Assembly: GCA_964057225.1 (NCBI GenBank)
Contig: OZ059899.1
Span: forward strand, 16,934,501 to 16,998,500
DNA: 64,000 nt
Direction of reading: 5' to 3'
Source: Auanema rhodensis
Taxonomy: Eukaryota > Nematoda > Chromadorea > Rhabditida > Rhabditidae
In this document: positions 14,801 through 30,479 of the stretch, piece by piece
Layout: each line of letters opens with the position of its first letter
Numbering within the stretch: position 1 is the first letter of the stretch
Made by a program: the position numbers and the translations under genes
Notes under the pieces: model-generated
What the model was told of the DNA's origin: nothing
Seen by the model: the letters and a program-made list of their open reading frames with translations, nothing else
Databases searched by the model: none

Positions 14801-15750
14801 TTGCTTCCAAAAACATTTTGAGAAAAATTTTTCCGAAAAATTTCAGAATCATTTCACAAAAAGTAGATGTTTTTAGATTCCTTTTTTTAAGGCGAAGACG
14901 ATGGACAATGTTATTCAACGAAAAAATTAATTCTTCAGGGTGAAAATCGAGGATATAAGTGTGAACTTATATCAGTTGATATCTCGGTGCATTTTTAAGC
15001 TAGCGCAAATCTGATAACACAGATCGACGCAGCTTACAAATCCGCATCGAATGCACTATACTACATTGAGAAACGCTCAATACAAAATTTATTTATGATT
15101 GTTTGAAAAATGATGCATTAGTGTATGTTGAGTTTCCATGTACGCTCAACATTGCTTCCAAAAACATTTTGAGAAAAATTTTTCCGAAAAATTTCAGAAT
15201 CATTTCACAAAAAGTAGATGTTTTTAGATTCCTTTTTTTAAGGCGAAGACGATGGACAATGTTATTCAACGAAAAAATTAATTCTTCAGGGTGAAAATCG
15301 AGGAAGTTCACACTTATATCAGTTGATATCTCGGTGCATTTTTAAGCTAGCGCAAATCTGATAACACAGATCGACGCAACTTACAAATCCGCATCGAATG
15401 CACTATACTACATTGAGAAACGCTCAATACAAAAATTAGCTATGATCGTTTGAAAAATGATGCATTAGTGTATGTTGAGTTTCCATGTACACTCAACATT
15501 GCTTCCAAAAACATTTTGACAAAAATTTTTCCGAAAAATTTCGAAATAATTTCGCAAAAAGTAGATGTTTTTAGATTCCTTTTTTCAAGGCAAAGACGAT
15601 GGACAATGTTATTCAACGAAAAAATTAATTCTTCAGGGTGAAAATCGAGGATATAAGTGTGAACTTATATCAGTTGATATCTCGGTGCATTTTTAAGCTA
15701 GCGCAAATCTGATAACACAGATCGACGCAGCTTACAAATCCGCATCGAAT
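11850..15750. repeat. Satellite B higher-order repeat, 6-mer of 2,093 bp (two copies)
   Basis: Monomers at 11962, 12309, 12659, 13010 and 13357 correspond to those at 14055, 14402, 14752, 15103 and 15450, all at an offset of 2,093 bp. The pairing includes the unusual 350-bp unit with the single-base deletion (CAAAACG) at 12309 and 14402. It also preserves the order of 347-bp and 351-bp units. Similarity falls off in the flanking monomers (11615 against 13708, and 13708 against 15801), which sets the approximate ends. Confidence 0.85.
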
Positions 15751-17649
15751 GCACTATACTACGTTGAGAAACGCTCAATACAAAATTTATTTATGATTGT
15801 TTGAAAAATGATGCATTAGTGTATGTTGAGTTTCCATGTACGCTCAACATTGCTTCCAAAAACATTTTGAGAAAAATTTTTCCGAAAAATTTCAGAATCA
15901 TTTCACAAAAAGTAGATGTTTTTAGATTCCTTTTTTTAAGGCGAAGACGATGGACAATGTTATTCAACGAAAAAATTAATTCTCCAGGGTGAAAATCGAG
16001 GATATAAGTGTGAACTTATATCAGTTGATATCTCGGTGCATTTTTAAGCTAGCGCAAATCTGATAACACAGATCGACGCAGCTTACAAATCCGCATCGAA
16101 TGCACTATACTACATTGAGAAACGCTCAATACAAGAATTATTTATGATCGTTTGAAAAATGATGCATTAGTGTATGTTGAGTTCCCATGTACACTCAACA
16201 TTGCTTCCAAAAACATTTTGACAAAAATTTTTCCGAAAAATTTCGAAATAATTTCGCAAAAAGTAGATGTTTTTAGATTCCTTTTTTCAAGGCAAAGACG
16301 ATGGACAATGTTATTCAACGAAAAAATTAATTCTTCAGGGTGAAAATCGAGGAAGTTCACACTTATATCAGTTGATATCTCGGTGCATTTTTAAGCTAGC
16401 GCAAATCTGATAACACAGATCGACGCAGCTTACAAATCCGCATCGAATGCACTATACTACATTGAGAAACGCTCAATACAAAATTTATTTATGATTGTTT
16501 GGAAAAAGATGCATTAGTGTATGTTGAGTTTCCATGTACGCTCAACATTGCTTCCAAAAACATATTGAGAAAAATTTTTCCGAAAAATTTCAGAATCATT
16601 TCACAAAAAGTAGATTTTTTTAGATTCCTTTTTTTAAGGCGAAGACGATGGACAATGTTATTCAACGAAAAAATTAATTCTTCAGGGTGAAAATCGAGGA
16701 AGTTCACACTTATATCAGTTGATATCTCGGTGCATTTTTAAGCTAGCGCAAATCTGATAACACAGATCGACGCAGCTTACAAATCCGCATCGAATGCACT
16801 ATACTACATTGAGAAACGCTCAATACAAAATTTATTTATGATTGTTTGAAAAAAGATGCATTAGTGTATGTTGAGTTTCCATGTACGCTCAACATTGCTT
16901 CCAAAAACATTTTGAGAAAAATTTTTCCGAAAAATTTCAGAATCATTTCACAAAAAGTAGATTTTTTTAGATTCCTTTTTTTAAGGCGAAGACGATGGAC
17001 AATGTTATTCAACGAAAAAATTAATTCTTCAGGGTGAAAATCGAGGAAGTTCACACTTATATCAGTTGATATCTCGGTGCATTTTTAAGCTAGCGCAAAT
17101 CTGATAACACAGATCGACGCAGCTTACAAATCCGCATCGAATGCACTATACTACGTTGAGAAACGCTCAATACAAAATTTATTTATGATTGTTTGAAAAA
17201 AGATGCATTAGTGTATGTTGAGTTTCCATGTACGCTCAACATTGCTTCCAAAAACATTTTGAGAAAACTTTTTCCGAAAAATTTCAGAATCATTTCACAA
17301 AAAGTAGATGTTTTTAGATTCCTTTTTTTAAGGCGAAGACGATGGACAATGTTATTCAACGAAAAGATTAATTCTCCAGGGTGAAAATCGAGGATATAAG
17401 TGTGAACTTATATCAGTTGATATCTCGGTGCATTTTTAAGCTAGCGCAAATCTGATAACACAGATCGACGCAGCTTACAAATCCGCATCGAATGCACTAT
17501 ACTACATTGAGAAACGCTCAATACAAAATTTATTTATGATTGTTTGAAAAAAGATGCATTAGTGTATGTTGAGTTTCCATGTACGCTCAACATTGCTTCC
17601 AAAAACATTTTGAGAAAACTTTTTCCGAAAAATTTCAGAATCATTTCAC

Positions 17650-20600
17650 AAAAAGTAGATGTTTTTAGATTCCTTTTTTTAAGGCGAAGACGATGGACAA
17701 TGTTATTCAACGAAAAAATTAATTCTCCAGGGTGAAAATCGAGGATATAAGTGTGAACTTATATCAGTTGATATCTCGGTGCATTTTTAAGCTAGCGCAA
17801 ATCTGATAACACAGATCGACGCAGCTTACAAATCCGCATCGAATGCACAATACTACATTGAGAAACGCTCAATACAAAAATTAGCTATGATCGTTTGAAA
17901 AATGATGCATTAGTGTATGTTGAGTTTCCATGTACACTCAACATTGCTTCCAAAAACATTTTGACAAAAATTTTTCCGAAAAATTTCGAAATAATTTCGC
18001 AAAAAGTAGATGTTTTTAGATTCCTTTTTTCAAGGCAAAGACGATGGACAATGTTATTCAACGAAAAAATTAATTCTTCAGGGTGAAAATCGAGGATATA
18101 AGTGTGAACTTATATCAGTTGATATCTCGGTGCATTTTTAAGCTAGCGCAAACCTGATAACACAGATCGACACAACTTAAAAATCCGCATCGAATGCGCT
18201 ATACTACATTGAGAAACGCTTAATACAAAAATTAGCTATGATCGTTTGAAAAATGATGCATTAGTGTATGTTGAGTTTCCATGTACGCTCAACATTGCTT
18301 CCAAAAACATTTTGAGAAAAATTTTTCCGAAAAATTTCAGAATCATTTCACAAAAAGTAGATGTTTTTAGATTCCTTTTTTTAAGGCGAAGACGATGGAC
18401 AATGTTATTCAACGAAAAAATTAATTCTTCAGGGTGAAAATCGAGGAAGTTCACACTTATATCAGTTGATATCTCGGTGCATTTTTAAGCTAGCGCAAAT
18501 CTGATAACACAGATCGACGCAGCTTACAAATCCGCATCGAATGCACTATACTACATTGAGAAACGCTCAATACAAAATTTATTTATGATTGTTTGAAAAA
18601 AGATGCATTAGTGTATGTTGAGTTTCCATGTACGCTCAACATTGCTTCCAAAAACATTTTGAGAAAAATTTTTCCGAAAAATTTCAGAATCATTTCACAA
18701 AAAGTAGATGTTTTTAGATTCCTTTTTTCAAGGCGAAGACGATGGACAATGTTATTCAACGAAAAAATTAATTCTCCAGGGTGAAAATCGAGGATATAAG
18801 TGTGAACTTATATCAGTTGATATCTCGGTGCATTTTTAAGCTAGCGCGAATCTGATAACACAGATCGACGCAGCTTACAAATCCGCATCGAATGCACTAT
18901 ACTACATTGAGAAACGCTCAATACAAAATTTATTTATGATTGTTTGAAAAAAGATGCATTAGTGTATGTTGAGTTTCCATGTACGCTCAACATTGCTTCC
19001 AAAAACATTTTGAGAAAACTTTTTCCGAAAAATTTCAGAATCATTTCACAAAAAGTAGATGTTTTTAGATTCCTTTTTTTAAGGCGAAGACGATGGACAA
19101 TGTTATTCAACGAAAAAATTAATTCTCCAGGGTGAAAATCGAGGATATAAGTGTGAACTTATATCAGTTGATATCTCGGTGCATTTTTAAGCTAGCGCAA
19201 ATCTGATAACACAGATCGACGCAGCTTACAAATCCGCATCGAATGCACTATACTACATTGAGAAACGCTCAATACAAAATTTATTTATGATTGTTTGAAA
19301 AAAGATGCATTAGTGTATGTTGAGTTTCTATGTACGCTCAACATTGCTTCCAAAAACATTTTGAGAAAACTTTTTCCGAAAAATTTCATAATCATTTCAC
19401 AAAAAGTAGATGTTTTTAGATTCCTTTTTTTAAGGCGAAGACGATGGACAATGTTATTCAACGAAAAAATTAATTCTCCAGGGTGAAAATCGAGGATATA
19501 AGTGTGAACTTATATCAGTTGATATCTCGGTGCATTTTTAAGCTAGCGCAAATCTGATAACACAGATCGACGCAGCTTACAAATCCGCATCGAATGCACT
19601 ATACTACATTGAAAAACGCTTAATACAAAACTTAGTTATGATCGTTTGAAAAAAGATGCATTAGTGTATGTTGAGTTTCCATGTACGCTCAACATTGCTT
19701 CCAAAAACATTTTGAGAAAAATTTTTCCGAAAAATTTCGAAATAATTTCGCAAAAAGTAGATGTTTTTAGATTCCTTTTTTCAAGGCAAAGACGATGGAC
19801 AATGTTATTCAACGAAAAAATTAATTCTTCAGGGTGAAAATCGAGGATATAAGTGTGAACTTATATCAGTTGATATCTCGGTGCATTTTTAATCTAGCGC
19901 AAATCTGATCACACAGATCGACGCAGCTTACAAATCCGCATCGAATGCACTATACTACATTGAGAAACGCTTAATACAAAACTTAGTTATGATCGTTTGA
20001 AAAAAGATGCATTAGTGTATGTTGAGTTTCCATGTACGCTCAACATTGCTTCCAAAAACATTTTGAGAAAAATTTTTCCGAAAAATTTCGAAATAATTTC
20101 GCAAAAAGTAGATGTTTTTAGATTCCTTTTTTCAAGGCAAAGACGATGGACAATGTTATTCAACGAAAAAATTAATTCTTCAGGGTGAAAATCGAGGATA
20201 TAAGTGTGAACTTATATCAGTTGATATCTCGGTGCATTTTTAAGCTAGCGCAAATCTGATAACACAGATCGACGCAGCTTACAAATCCGCATCGAATGCA
20301 CTATACTACATTGAGAAACGCTCAATACAAAATTTATTTATGATTGTTTGAAAAAAGATGCATTAGTGTATGTTGAGTTTCCATGTACGCTCAACATTGC
20401 TTCCAAAAACATTTTGAGAAAAATTTTTCCGAAAAATTTCAGAATCATTTCACAAAAAGTAGATGTTTTTAGATTCCTTTTTTTAAGGCGAAGACGATGG
20501 ACGTTGTTATTCAACGAAAAAATTAATTCTTCAGGGTGAAAATCGAGGAAGTTCACACTTATATCAGTTGATATCTCGGTGCATTTTTAAGCTAGCGCAA

Positions 20601-23600
20601 ATCTGATAACACAGATCGACGCAGCTTACAAATCCGCATCGAATGCACTATACTACGTTGAGAAACGCTCAATACAAAATTTATTTATGATTGTTTGAAA
20701 AAAGATGCATTAGTGTATGTTGAGTTTCCATGTACGCTCAACATTGCTTCCAAAAACAGTTTGAGAAAACTTTTTCCGAAAAATTTCAGAATCATTTCAC
20801 AAAAAGTAGATGTTTTTAGATTCCTTTTTTTAAGGCGAAGACGATGGACAATGTTATTCAACGAAAAAATTAATTCTCCAGGGTGAAAATCGAGGATATA
20901 AGTGTGAACTTATATCAGTTGATATCTCGGTGCATTTTTAAGCTAGCGCAAATCTGATAACACAGATCGACGCAGCTTACAAATCCGCATCGAATGCACT
21001 ATACTACATTGAGAAACGCTCGATACAAAAATTAGTTATGATCGTTTGAAAAATGATGCATTAGTGTATGTTGAGTTTCCATGTACGCTCAACATTGCTT
21101 CCAAAAACAGTTTGAGAAAACTTTTTCCGAAAAATTTCAGAATCATTTCACAAAAAGTAGATGTTTTTAGATTCCTTTTTTTAAGGCGAAGACGATGGAC
21201 AATGTTATTCAACGAAAAAATTAATTCTCCAGGGTGAAAATCGAGGATATAAGTGTGAACTTATATCAGTTGATATCTCGGTGCATTTTTAAGCTAGCGC
21301 AAATCTGATAACACAGATCGACGCAGCTTACAAATCCGCATCGAATGCACTATACTACGTTGAGAAACGCTCAATACAAAATTTATTTATGATTGTTTGA
21401 AAAAAGATGCATTAGTGTATGTTGAGTTTCCATGTACGCTCAACATTGCTTCCAAAAACAGTTTGAGAAAACTTTTTCCGAAAAATTTCAGAATCATTTC
21501 ACAAAAAGTAGATGTTTTTAGATTCCTTTTTTCAAGGCAAAAACGATGGACAATGTTATTCAACGAAAAAATTAATTCTTCAGGGTGAAAATCGAGGATA
21601 TAAGTGTGAACTTATATCAGTTGATATCTCGGTGCATTTTTAAGCTAGCGCAAATCTGATAACACAGATCGACGCAGCTTACAAATCCGCATCGAATGCA
21701 CTATACTACGTTGAGAAACGCTCAATACAAAATTTATTTATGATCGTTTGAAAAATGATGCATTAGTGTATGTTGAGTTTCCATGTACGCTCAACATTGC
21801 TTCCAAAAACATTTTGAGAAAAATTTTTCCGAAAAATTTCGAAATAATTTCGCAAAAAGTAGATGTTTTTAGATTCCTTTTTTCAAGGCAAAGACGATGG
21901 ACAATGTTATTCAATGAAAAAATTAATTCTTCAGGGTGAAAATCGAGGATATAAGTGTGAACTTATATCAGTTGATATCTCGGTGCATTTTTAAGCTAGC
22001 GCAAACCTGATAACACAGATCGACACAACTTAAAAATCCGCATCGAATGCGCTATACTACATTGAGAAACGCTTAATACAAAAATTAGCTATGATCGTTT
22101 GAAAAATGATGCATTAGTGTATGTTGAGTTTCCATGTACGCTCAACATTGCTTCCAAAAACATTTTGAGAAAAATTTTTCCGAAAAATTTCAGAATCATT
22201 TCACAAAAAGTAGATGTTTTTAGATTCCTTTTTTTAAGGCGAAGACGATGGACAATGTTATTCAACGAAAAAATTAATTCTCCAGGGTGAAAATCGAGGA
22301 TATAAGTGTGAACTTATATCAGTTGATATCTCGGTGCATTTTTAAGCTAGCGCAAATCTGATAACACAGATCGACGCAGCTTACAAATCCGCATCGAATG
22401 CACAATACTACATTGAGAAACGCTCAATACAAAAATTAGCTATGATCGTTTGAAAAATGATGCATTAGTGTATGTTGAGTTTCCATGTACACTCAACATT
22501 GCTTCCAAAAACATTTTGACAAAAATTTTTTCGAAAAATTTCGAAATAATTTCGCAAAAAGTAGATGTTTTTAGATTCCTTTTTTCAAGGCAAAGACGAT
22601 GGACAATGTTATTCAACGAAAAAATTAATTCTTCAGGGTGAAAATCGAGGATATAAGTGTGAACTTATATCAGTTGATATCTCGGTGCATTTTTAAGCTA
22701 GCGCAAACCTGATAACACAGATCGACACAACTTAAAAATCCGCATCGAATGCGCTATACTACATTGAGAAACGCTTAATACAAAAATTAGCTATGATCGT
22801 TTGAAAAATGATGCATTAGTGTATGTTGAGTTTCCATGTACGCTCAACATTGCTTCCAAAAACATTTTGAGAAAAATTTTTCCGAAAAATTTCAGAATCA
22901 TTTCACAAAAAGTAGATGTTTTTAGATTCCTTTTTTTAAGGCGAAGACGATGGACAATGTTATTCAACGAAAAAATTAATTCTTCAGGGTGAAAATCGAG
23001 GAAGTTCACACTTATATCAGTTGATATCTCGGTGCATTTTTAAGCTAGCGCAAATCTGATAACACAGATCGACGCAGCTTACAAATCCGCATCGAATGCA
23101 CTATACTACATTGAGAAACGCTCAATACAAAATTTATTTATGATTGTTTGAAAAAAGATGCATTAGTGTATGTTGAGTTTCCATGTACGCTCAACATTGC
23201 TTCCAAAAACATTTTGAGAAAAATTTTTCCGAAAAATTTCAGAATCATTTCACAAAAAGTAGATGTTTTTAGATTCCTTTTTTCAAGGCGAAGACGATGG
23301 ACAATGTTATTCAACGAAAAAATTAATTCTCCAGGGTGAAAATCGAGGATATAAGTGTGAACTTATATCAGTTGATATCTCGGTGCATTTTTAAGCTAGC
23401 GCGAATCTGATAACACAGATCGACGCAGCTTACAAATCCGCATCGAATGCACTATACTACATTGAGAAACGCTCAATACAAAATTTATTTATGATTGTTT
23501 GAAAAAAGATGCATTAGTGTATGTTGAGTTTCCATGTACGCTCAACATTGCTTCCAAAAACATTTTGAGAAAACTTTTTCCGAAAAATTTCAGAATCATT

Positions 23601-26370
23601 TCACAAAAAGTAGATGTTTTTAGATTCCTTTTTTTAAGGCGAAGACGGTGGACAATGTTATTCAACGAAAAAATTAATTCTCCAGGGTGAAAATCGAGGA
23701 TATAAGTGTGAACTTATATCAGTTGATATCTCGGTGCATTTTTAAGCTAGCGCAAATCTGATAACACAGATCGACGCAGCTTACAAATCCGCATCGAATG
23801 CACTATACTACATTGAGAAACGCTCAATACAAAATTTATTTATGATTGTTTGAAAAAAGATGCATTAGTGTATGTTGAGTTTCTATGTACGCTCAACATT
23901 GCTTCCAAAAACATTTTGAGAAAACTTTTTCCGAAAAATTTCATAATCATTTCACAAAAAGTAGATGTTTTTAGATCCCTTTTTTTAAGGCGAAGACGAT
24001 GGACAATGTTATTCAACGAAAAAATTAATTCTCCAGGGTGAAAATCGAGGATATAAGTGTGAACTTATATCAGTTGATATCTCGGTGCATTTTTAAGCTA
24101 GCGCAAATCTGATAACACAGATCGACGCAGCTTACAAATCCGCATCGAATGCACTATACTACATTGAAAAACGCTTAATACAAAACTTAGTTATGATCGT
24201 TTGAAAAAAGATGCATTAGTGTATGTTGAGTTTCCATGTACGCTCAACATTGCTTCCAAAAACATTTTGAGAAAAATTTTTCCGAAAAATTTCGAAATAA
24301 TTTCGCAAAAAGTAGATGTTTTTAGATTCCTTTTTTCAAGGCAAAGACGATGGACAATGTTATTCAACGAAAAAATTAATTCTTCAGGGTGAAAATCGAG
24401 GATATAAGTGTGAACTTATATCAGTTGATATCTCGGTGCATTTTTAATCTAGCGCAAATCTGATCACACAGATCGACGCAGCTTACAAATCCGCATCGAA
24501 TGCACTATACTACATTGAGAAACGCTTAATACAAAACTTAGTTATGATCGTTTGAAAAAAGATGCATTAGTGTATGTTGAGTTTCCATGTACGCTCAACA
24601 TTGCTTCCAAAAACATTTTGAGAAAAATTTTTCCGAAAAATTTCGAAATAATTTCGCAAAAAGTAGATGTTTTTAGATTCCTTTTTTCAAGGCAAAGACG
24701 ATGGACAATGTTATTCAACGAAAAAATTAATTCTTCAGGGTGAAAATCGAGGATATAAGTGTGAACTTATATCAGTTGATATCTCGGTGCATTTTTAAGC
24801 TAGCGCAAATCTGATAACACAGATCGACGCAGCTTACAAATCCGCATCGAATGCACTATACTACATTGAGAAACGCTCAATACAAAATTTATTTATGATT
24901 GTTTGAAAAAAGATGCATTAGTGTATGTTGAGTTTCCATGTACGCTCAACATTGCTTCCAAAAACATTTTGAGAAAAATTTTTCCGAAAAATTTCAGAAT
25001 CATTTCACAAAAAGTAGATGTTTTTAGATTCCTTTTTTTAAGGCGAAGACGATGGACATTGTTATTCAACGAAAAAATTAATTCTTCAGGGTGAAAATCG
25101 AGGAAGTTCACACTTATATCAGTTGATATCTCGGTGCATTTTTAAGCTAGCGCAAATCTGATAACACAGATCGACGCAGCTTACAAATCCGCATCGAATG
25201 CACTATACTACGTTGAGAAACGCTCAATACAAAATTTATTTATGATTGTTTGAAAAAAGATGCATTAGTGTATGTTGAGTTTCCATGTACGCTCAACATT
25301 GCTTCCAAAAACAGTTTGAGAAAACTTTTTCCGAAAAATTTCAGAATCATTTCACAAAAAGTAGATGTTTTTAGATTCCTTTTTTTAAGGCGAAGACGAT
25401 GGACAATGTTATTCAACGAAAAAATTAATTCTCCAGGGTGAAAATCGAGGATATAAGTGTGAACTTATATCAGTTGATATCTCGGTGCATTTTTAAGCTA
25501 GCGCAAATCTGATAACACAGATCGACGCAGCTTACAAATCCGCATCGAATGCACTATACTACATTGAGAAACGCTCGATACAAAAATTAGTTATGATCGT
25601 TTGAAAAATGATGCATTAGTGTATGTTGAGTTTCCATGTACGCTCAACATTGCTTCCAAAAACAGTTTGAGAAAACTTTTTCCGAAAAATTTCAGAATCA
25701 TTTCACAAAAAGTAGATGTTTTTAGATTCCTTTTTTTAAGGCGAAGACGATGGACAATGTTATTCAACGAAAAAATTAATTCTCCAGGGTGAAAATCGAG
25801 GATATAAGTGTGAACTTATATCAGTTGATATCTCGGTGCATTTTTAAGCTAGCGCAAATCTGATAACACAGATCGACGCAGCTTACAAATCCGCATCGAA
25901 TGCACTATACTACGTTGAGAAACGCTCAATACAAAATTTATTTATGATTGTTTGAAAAAAGATGCATTAGTGTATGTTGAGTTTCCATGTACGCTCAACA
26001 TTGCTTCCAAAAACAGTTTGAGAAAACTTTTTCCGAAAAATTTCAGAATCATTTCACAAAAAGTAGATGTTTTTAGATTCCTTTTTTCAAGGCAAAAACG
26101 ATGGACAATGTTATTCAACGAAAAAATTAATTCTTCAGGGTGAAAATCGAGGATATAAGTGTGAACTTATATCAGTTGATATCTCGGTGCATTTTTAAGC
26201 TAGCGCAAATCTGATAACACAGATCGACGCAGCTTACAAATCCGCATCGAATGCACTATACTACGTTGAGAAACGCTCAATACAAAATTTATTTATGATC
26301 GTTTGAAAAATGATGCATTAGTGTATGTTGAGTTTCCATGTACGCTCAACATTGCTTCCAAAAACAGTTT
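17650..26370. repeat. Satellite B higher-order repeat, 13-mer of 4,555 bp (two copies)
   Basis: Rare variants recur at exactly 4,555 bp (11 x 351 + 2 x 347). GAATGCACAATAC at 17841 pairs with 22396. The TTTCTATGTACG variant of the 19295 unit pairs with the 23850 unit. TTTTAATCTAGCG with CTGATCACAC near 19890 pairs with 24445. GACGTTGTTATTC in the 20348 unit pairs with GACATTGTTATTC in the 24903 unit. The first copy runs from about 17,650 to 21,815 and the second from about 22,205 to 26,370. The one intervening monomer does not pair. The few differences between copies suggest a recent event. Confidence 0.85.
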
Positions 26371-29300
26371 GAGAAAAATTTTTCCGAAAAATTTCAGAAT
26401 CATTTCACAAAAAGTAGATGTTTTTAGATTCCTTTTTTCAAGGCAAAAACGATGGACAATGTTATTCAACGAAAAAATTAATTCTTCAGGGTGAAAATCG
26501 AGGATATAAGTGTGAACTTATATCAGTTGATATCTCGGTGCATTTTCAAGCTAGCGCAAATCTGATAACACAGATCGACGCAGCTTACAAATCCGCATCG
26601 AATGCACTATACTACATTGAGAAACGCTCAATACAAAATTTATTTATGATTGTTTGAAAAAAGATGCATTAGTGTATGTTGAGTTTCCATGTACGCTCAA
26701 CATTGCTTCCAAAAACATTTTGAGAAAAATTTTTCCGAAAAATTTCAGAATCATTTCACAAAAAGTAGATGTTTTTAGATTCCTTTTTTTAAGGCGAAGA
26801 CGATGGACAATGTTATTCAACGAAAAAATTAATTCTCCAGGGTGAAAATCGAGGATATAAATGTGAACTTATATCAGTTGATATCTCGGTGCATTTTTAA
26901 GCTAGCGCAAATCTGATAACACAGATCGACGCAGCTTACAAATCCGCATCGAATGCACTATACTACATTGAGAAACGCTCGATACAAAAATTAGTTATGA
27001 TCGTTTGAAAAATGATGCATTAGTGTATGTTGAGTTTCCATGTACGCTCAACATTGCTTCCAAAAACAGTTTGAGAAAAATTTTTCCGAAAAATTTCAGA
27101 ATCATTTCACAAAAAGTAGATGTTTTTAGATTCCTTTTTTCAAGGCAAAAACGATGGACAATGTTATTCAACGAAAAAATTAATTCTTCAGGGTGAAAAT
27201 CGAGGATATAAGTGTGAACTTATATCAGTTGATATCTCGGTGCATTTTTAAGCTAGCGCAAATCTGATAACACAGATCGACGCAGCTTACAAATCCGCAT
27301 CGAATGCACTATACTACGTTGAGAAACGCTCAATACAAAATTTATTTATGATCGTTTGAAAAATGATGCATTAGTGTATGTTGAGTTTCCATGTACGCTC
27401 AACATTGCTTCCAAAAACAGTTTGAGAAAAATTTTTCCGAAAAATTTCAGAATCATTTCACAAAAAGTAGATGTTTTTAGATTCCTTTTTTCAAGGCAAA
27501 AACGATGGACAATGTTATTCAACGAAAAAATTAATTCTTCATGGTGAAAATCGAGGATATAAGTGTGAACTTATATCAGTTGATATCTCGGTGCATTTTC
27601 AAGCTAGCGCAAATCTGATAACACAGATCGACGCAGCTTACAAATCCGCATCGAATGCACTATACTACATTGAGAAACGCTCAATACAAAATTTATTTAT
27701 GATTGTTTGAAAAAAGATGCATTAGTGTATGTTGAGTTTCCATGTACGCTCAACATTGCTTCCAAAAACATTTTGAGAAAAATTTTTCCGAAAAATTTCA
27801 GAATCATTTCACAAAAAGTAGATGTTTTTAGATTCCTTTTTTTAAGGCGAAGACGATGGACATTGTTATTCAACGAAAAAATTAATTCTTCAGGGTGAAA
27901 ATCGAGGATATAAGTGTGAACTTATATCAGTTGATATCTCGGTGCATTTTTAAGCTAGCGCAAATCTGATAACACAGATCGACGCAGCTTACAAATCCGC
28001 ATCGAATGCACTATACTACATTGAGAAACGCTCGATACAAAAATTAGTTATGATCGTTTGAAAAATGATGCATTAGTGTATGTTGAGTTTCCATGTACGC
28101 TCAACATTGCTTCCAAAAACATTTTGAGAAAAATTTTTCCGAAAAATTTCAGAATCATTTCACAAAAAGTAGATGTTTTTAGATTCCTTTTTTCAAGGCA
28201 AAGACGATGGACAATGTTATTCAACGAAAAAATTAATTCTTCAGGGTGAAAATCGAGGATATAAGTGTGAACTTATATCAGTTGATATCTCGGTGCATTT
28301 TTAAGCTAGCGCAAACCTGATAACACAGATCGACACAACTTAAAAATCCGCATCGAATGCACTATACTACATTGAGAAACGCTCAATACAAAATTTATTT
28401 ATGATTGTTTGAAAAAAGATGCATTAGTGTATGTTGAGTTTCCATGTACGCTCAACATTGCTTCCAAAAACATTTTGAGAAAAATTTTTCCGAAAAATTT
28501 CAGAATCATTTCACAAAAAGTAGATGTTTTTAGATTCCTTTTTTTAAGGCGAAGACGATGGACAATGTTATTCAACGAAAAAATTAATTCTTCAGGGTGA
28601 AAATCGAGGATATAAGTGTGAACTTATATCAGTTGATATCTCGGTGCATTTTCAAGCTAGCGCAAATCTGATCACACAGATCGACGCAGCTTAAAAATCC
28701 GCATCGAATGCACTATACTACATTGAGAAACGCTCAATACAAAATTTATTTATGATTGTTTGAAAAAAGATGCATTAGTGTATGTTGAGTTTCCATGTAC
28801 GCTCAACATTGCTTCCAAAAACATTTTGAGAAAAATTTTTCCGAAAAATTTCAGAATCATTTCACAAAAAGTAGATGTTTTTAGATTCCTTTTTTTAAGG
28901 CGAAGACGATGGACAATGTTATTCAACGAAAAAATTAATTCTTCAGGGTGAAAATCGAGGAAGTTCACACTTATATCAGTTGATATCTCGGTGCATTTTT
29001 AAGCTAGCGCAAATCTGATAACACAGATCGACGCAGCTTACAAATCCGCATCGAATGCACTATACTACATTGAGAAACGCTCAATACAAAATTTATTTAT
29101 GATTGTTTGAAAAATGATGCATTAGTGTATGTTGAGTTTCCATGTACACTCAACATTGCTTCCAAAAACATTTTGACAAAAATTTTTCCGAAAAATTTCG
29201 AAATAATTTCGCAAAAAGTAGATGTTTTTAGATTCCTTTTTTCAAGGCAAAGACGATGGACAATGTTATTCAACGAAAAAATTAATTCTTCAGGGTGAAA

Positions 29301-30479
29301 ATCGAGGATATAAGTGTGAACTTATATCAGTTGATATCTCGGTGCATTTTTAAGCTAGCGCAAACCTGATAACACAGATCGACACAACTTAAAAATCCGC
29401 ATCGAATGCGCTATACTACATTGAGAAACGCTTAATACAAAAATTAGCTATGATCGTTTGAAAAATGATGCATTAGTGTATGTTGAGTTTCCATGTACGC
29501 TCAACATTGCTTCCAAAAACATTTTGAGAAAAATTTTTCCGAAAAATATCAGAATCATTTCACAAAAAGTAGATGTTTTTAGATTCCTTTTTTTAAGGCG
29601 AAGACGATGGACAATGTTATTCAACGAAAAAATTAATTCTTCAGGGTGAAAATCGAGGAAGTTCACACTTATATCAGTTGATATCTCGGTGCATTTTTAA
29701 GCTAGCGCAAATCTGATAACACAGATCGACGCAGCTTACAAATCCGCATCGAATGCACTATACTACATTGAGAAACGCTCAATACAAAATTTATTTATGA
29801 TTGTTTGAAAAAAGATGCATTAGTGTATGTTGAGTTTCCATGTACGCTCAACATTGCTTCCAAAAACATTTTGAGAAAAATTTTTCCGAAAAATTTCAGA
29901 ATCATTTCACAAAAAGTAGATGTTTTTAGATTCCTTTTTTTAAGGCGAAGACGATGGACAATGTTATTCAACGAAAAAATTAATTCTCCAGGGTGAAAAT
30001 CGAGGATATAAGTGTGAACTTATATCAGTTGATATCTCGGTGCATTTTTAAGCTAGCGCAAATCTGATAACACAGATCGACGCAGCTTACAAATCCGCAT
30101 CGAATGCACTATACTACGTTGAGAAACGCTCAATACAAAATTTATTTATGATTGTTTGAAAAAAGATGCATTAGTGTATGTTGAGTTTCCATGTACGCTC
30201 AACATTGCTTCCAAAAACATTTTGAGAAAACTTTTTCCGAAAAATTTCAGAATCATTTCACAAAAAGTAGATGTTTTTAGATTCCTTTTTTTAAGGCGAA
30301 GACGATGGACAATGTTATTCAACGAAAAAATTAATTCTCCAGGGTGAAAATCGAGGATATAAGTGTGAACTTATATCAGTTGATATCTCGGTGCATTTTT
30401 AAGCTAGCGCAAATCTGATAACACAGATCGACGCAGCTTACGAATCCGCATCGAATGCACTATACTACATTGAGAAACG

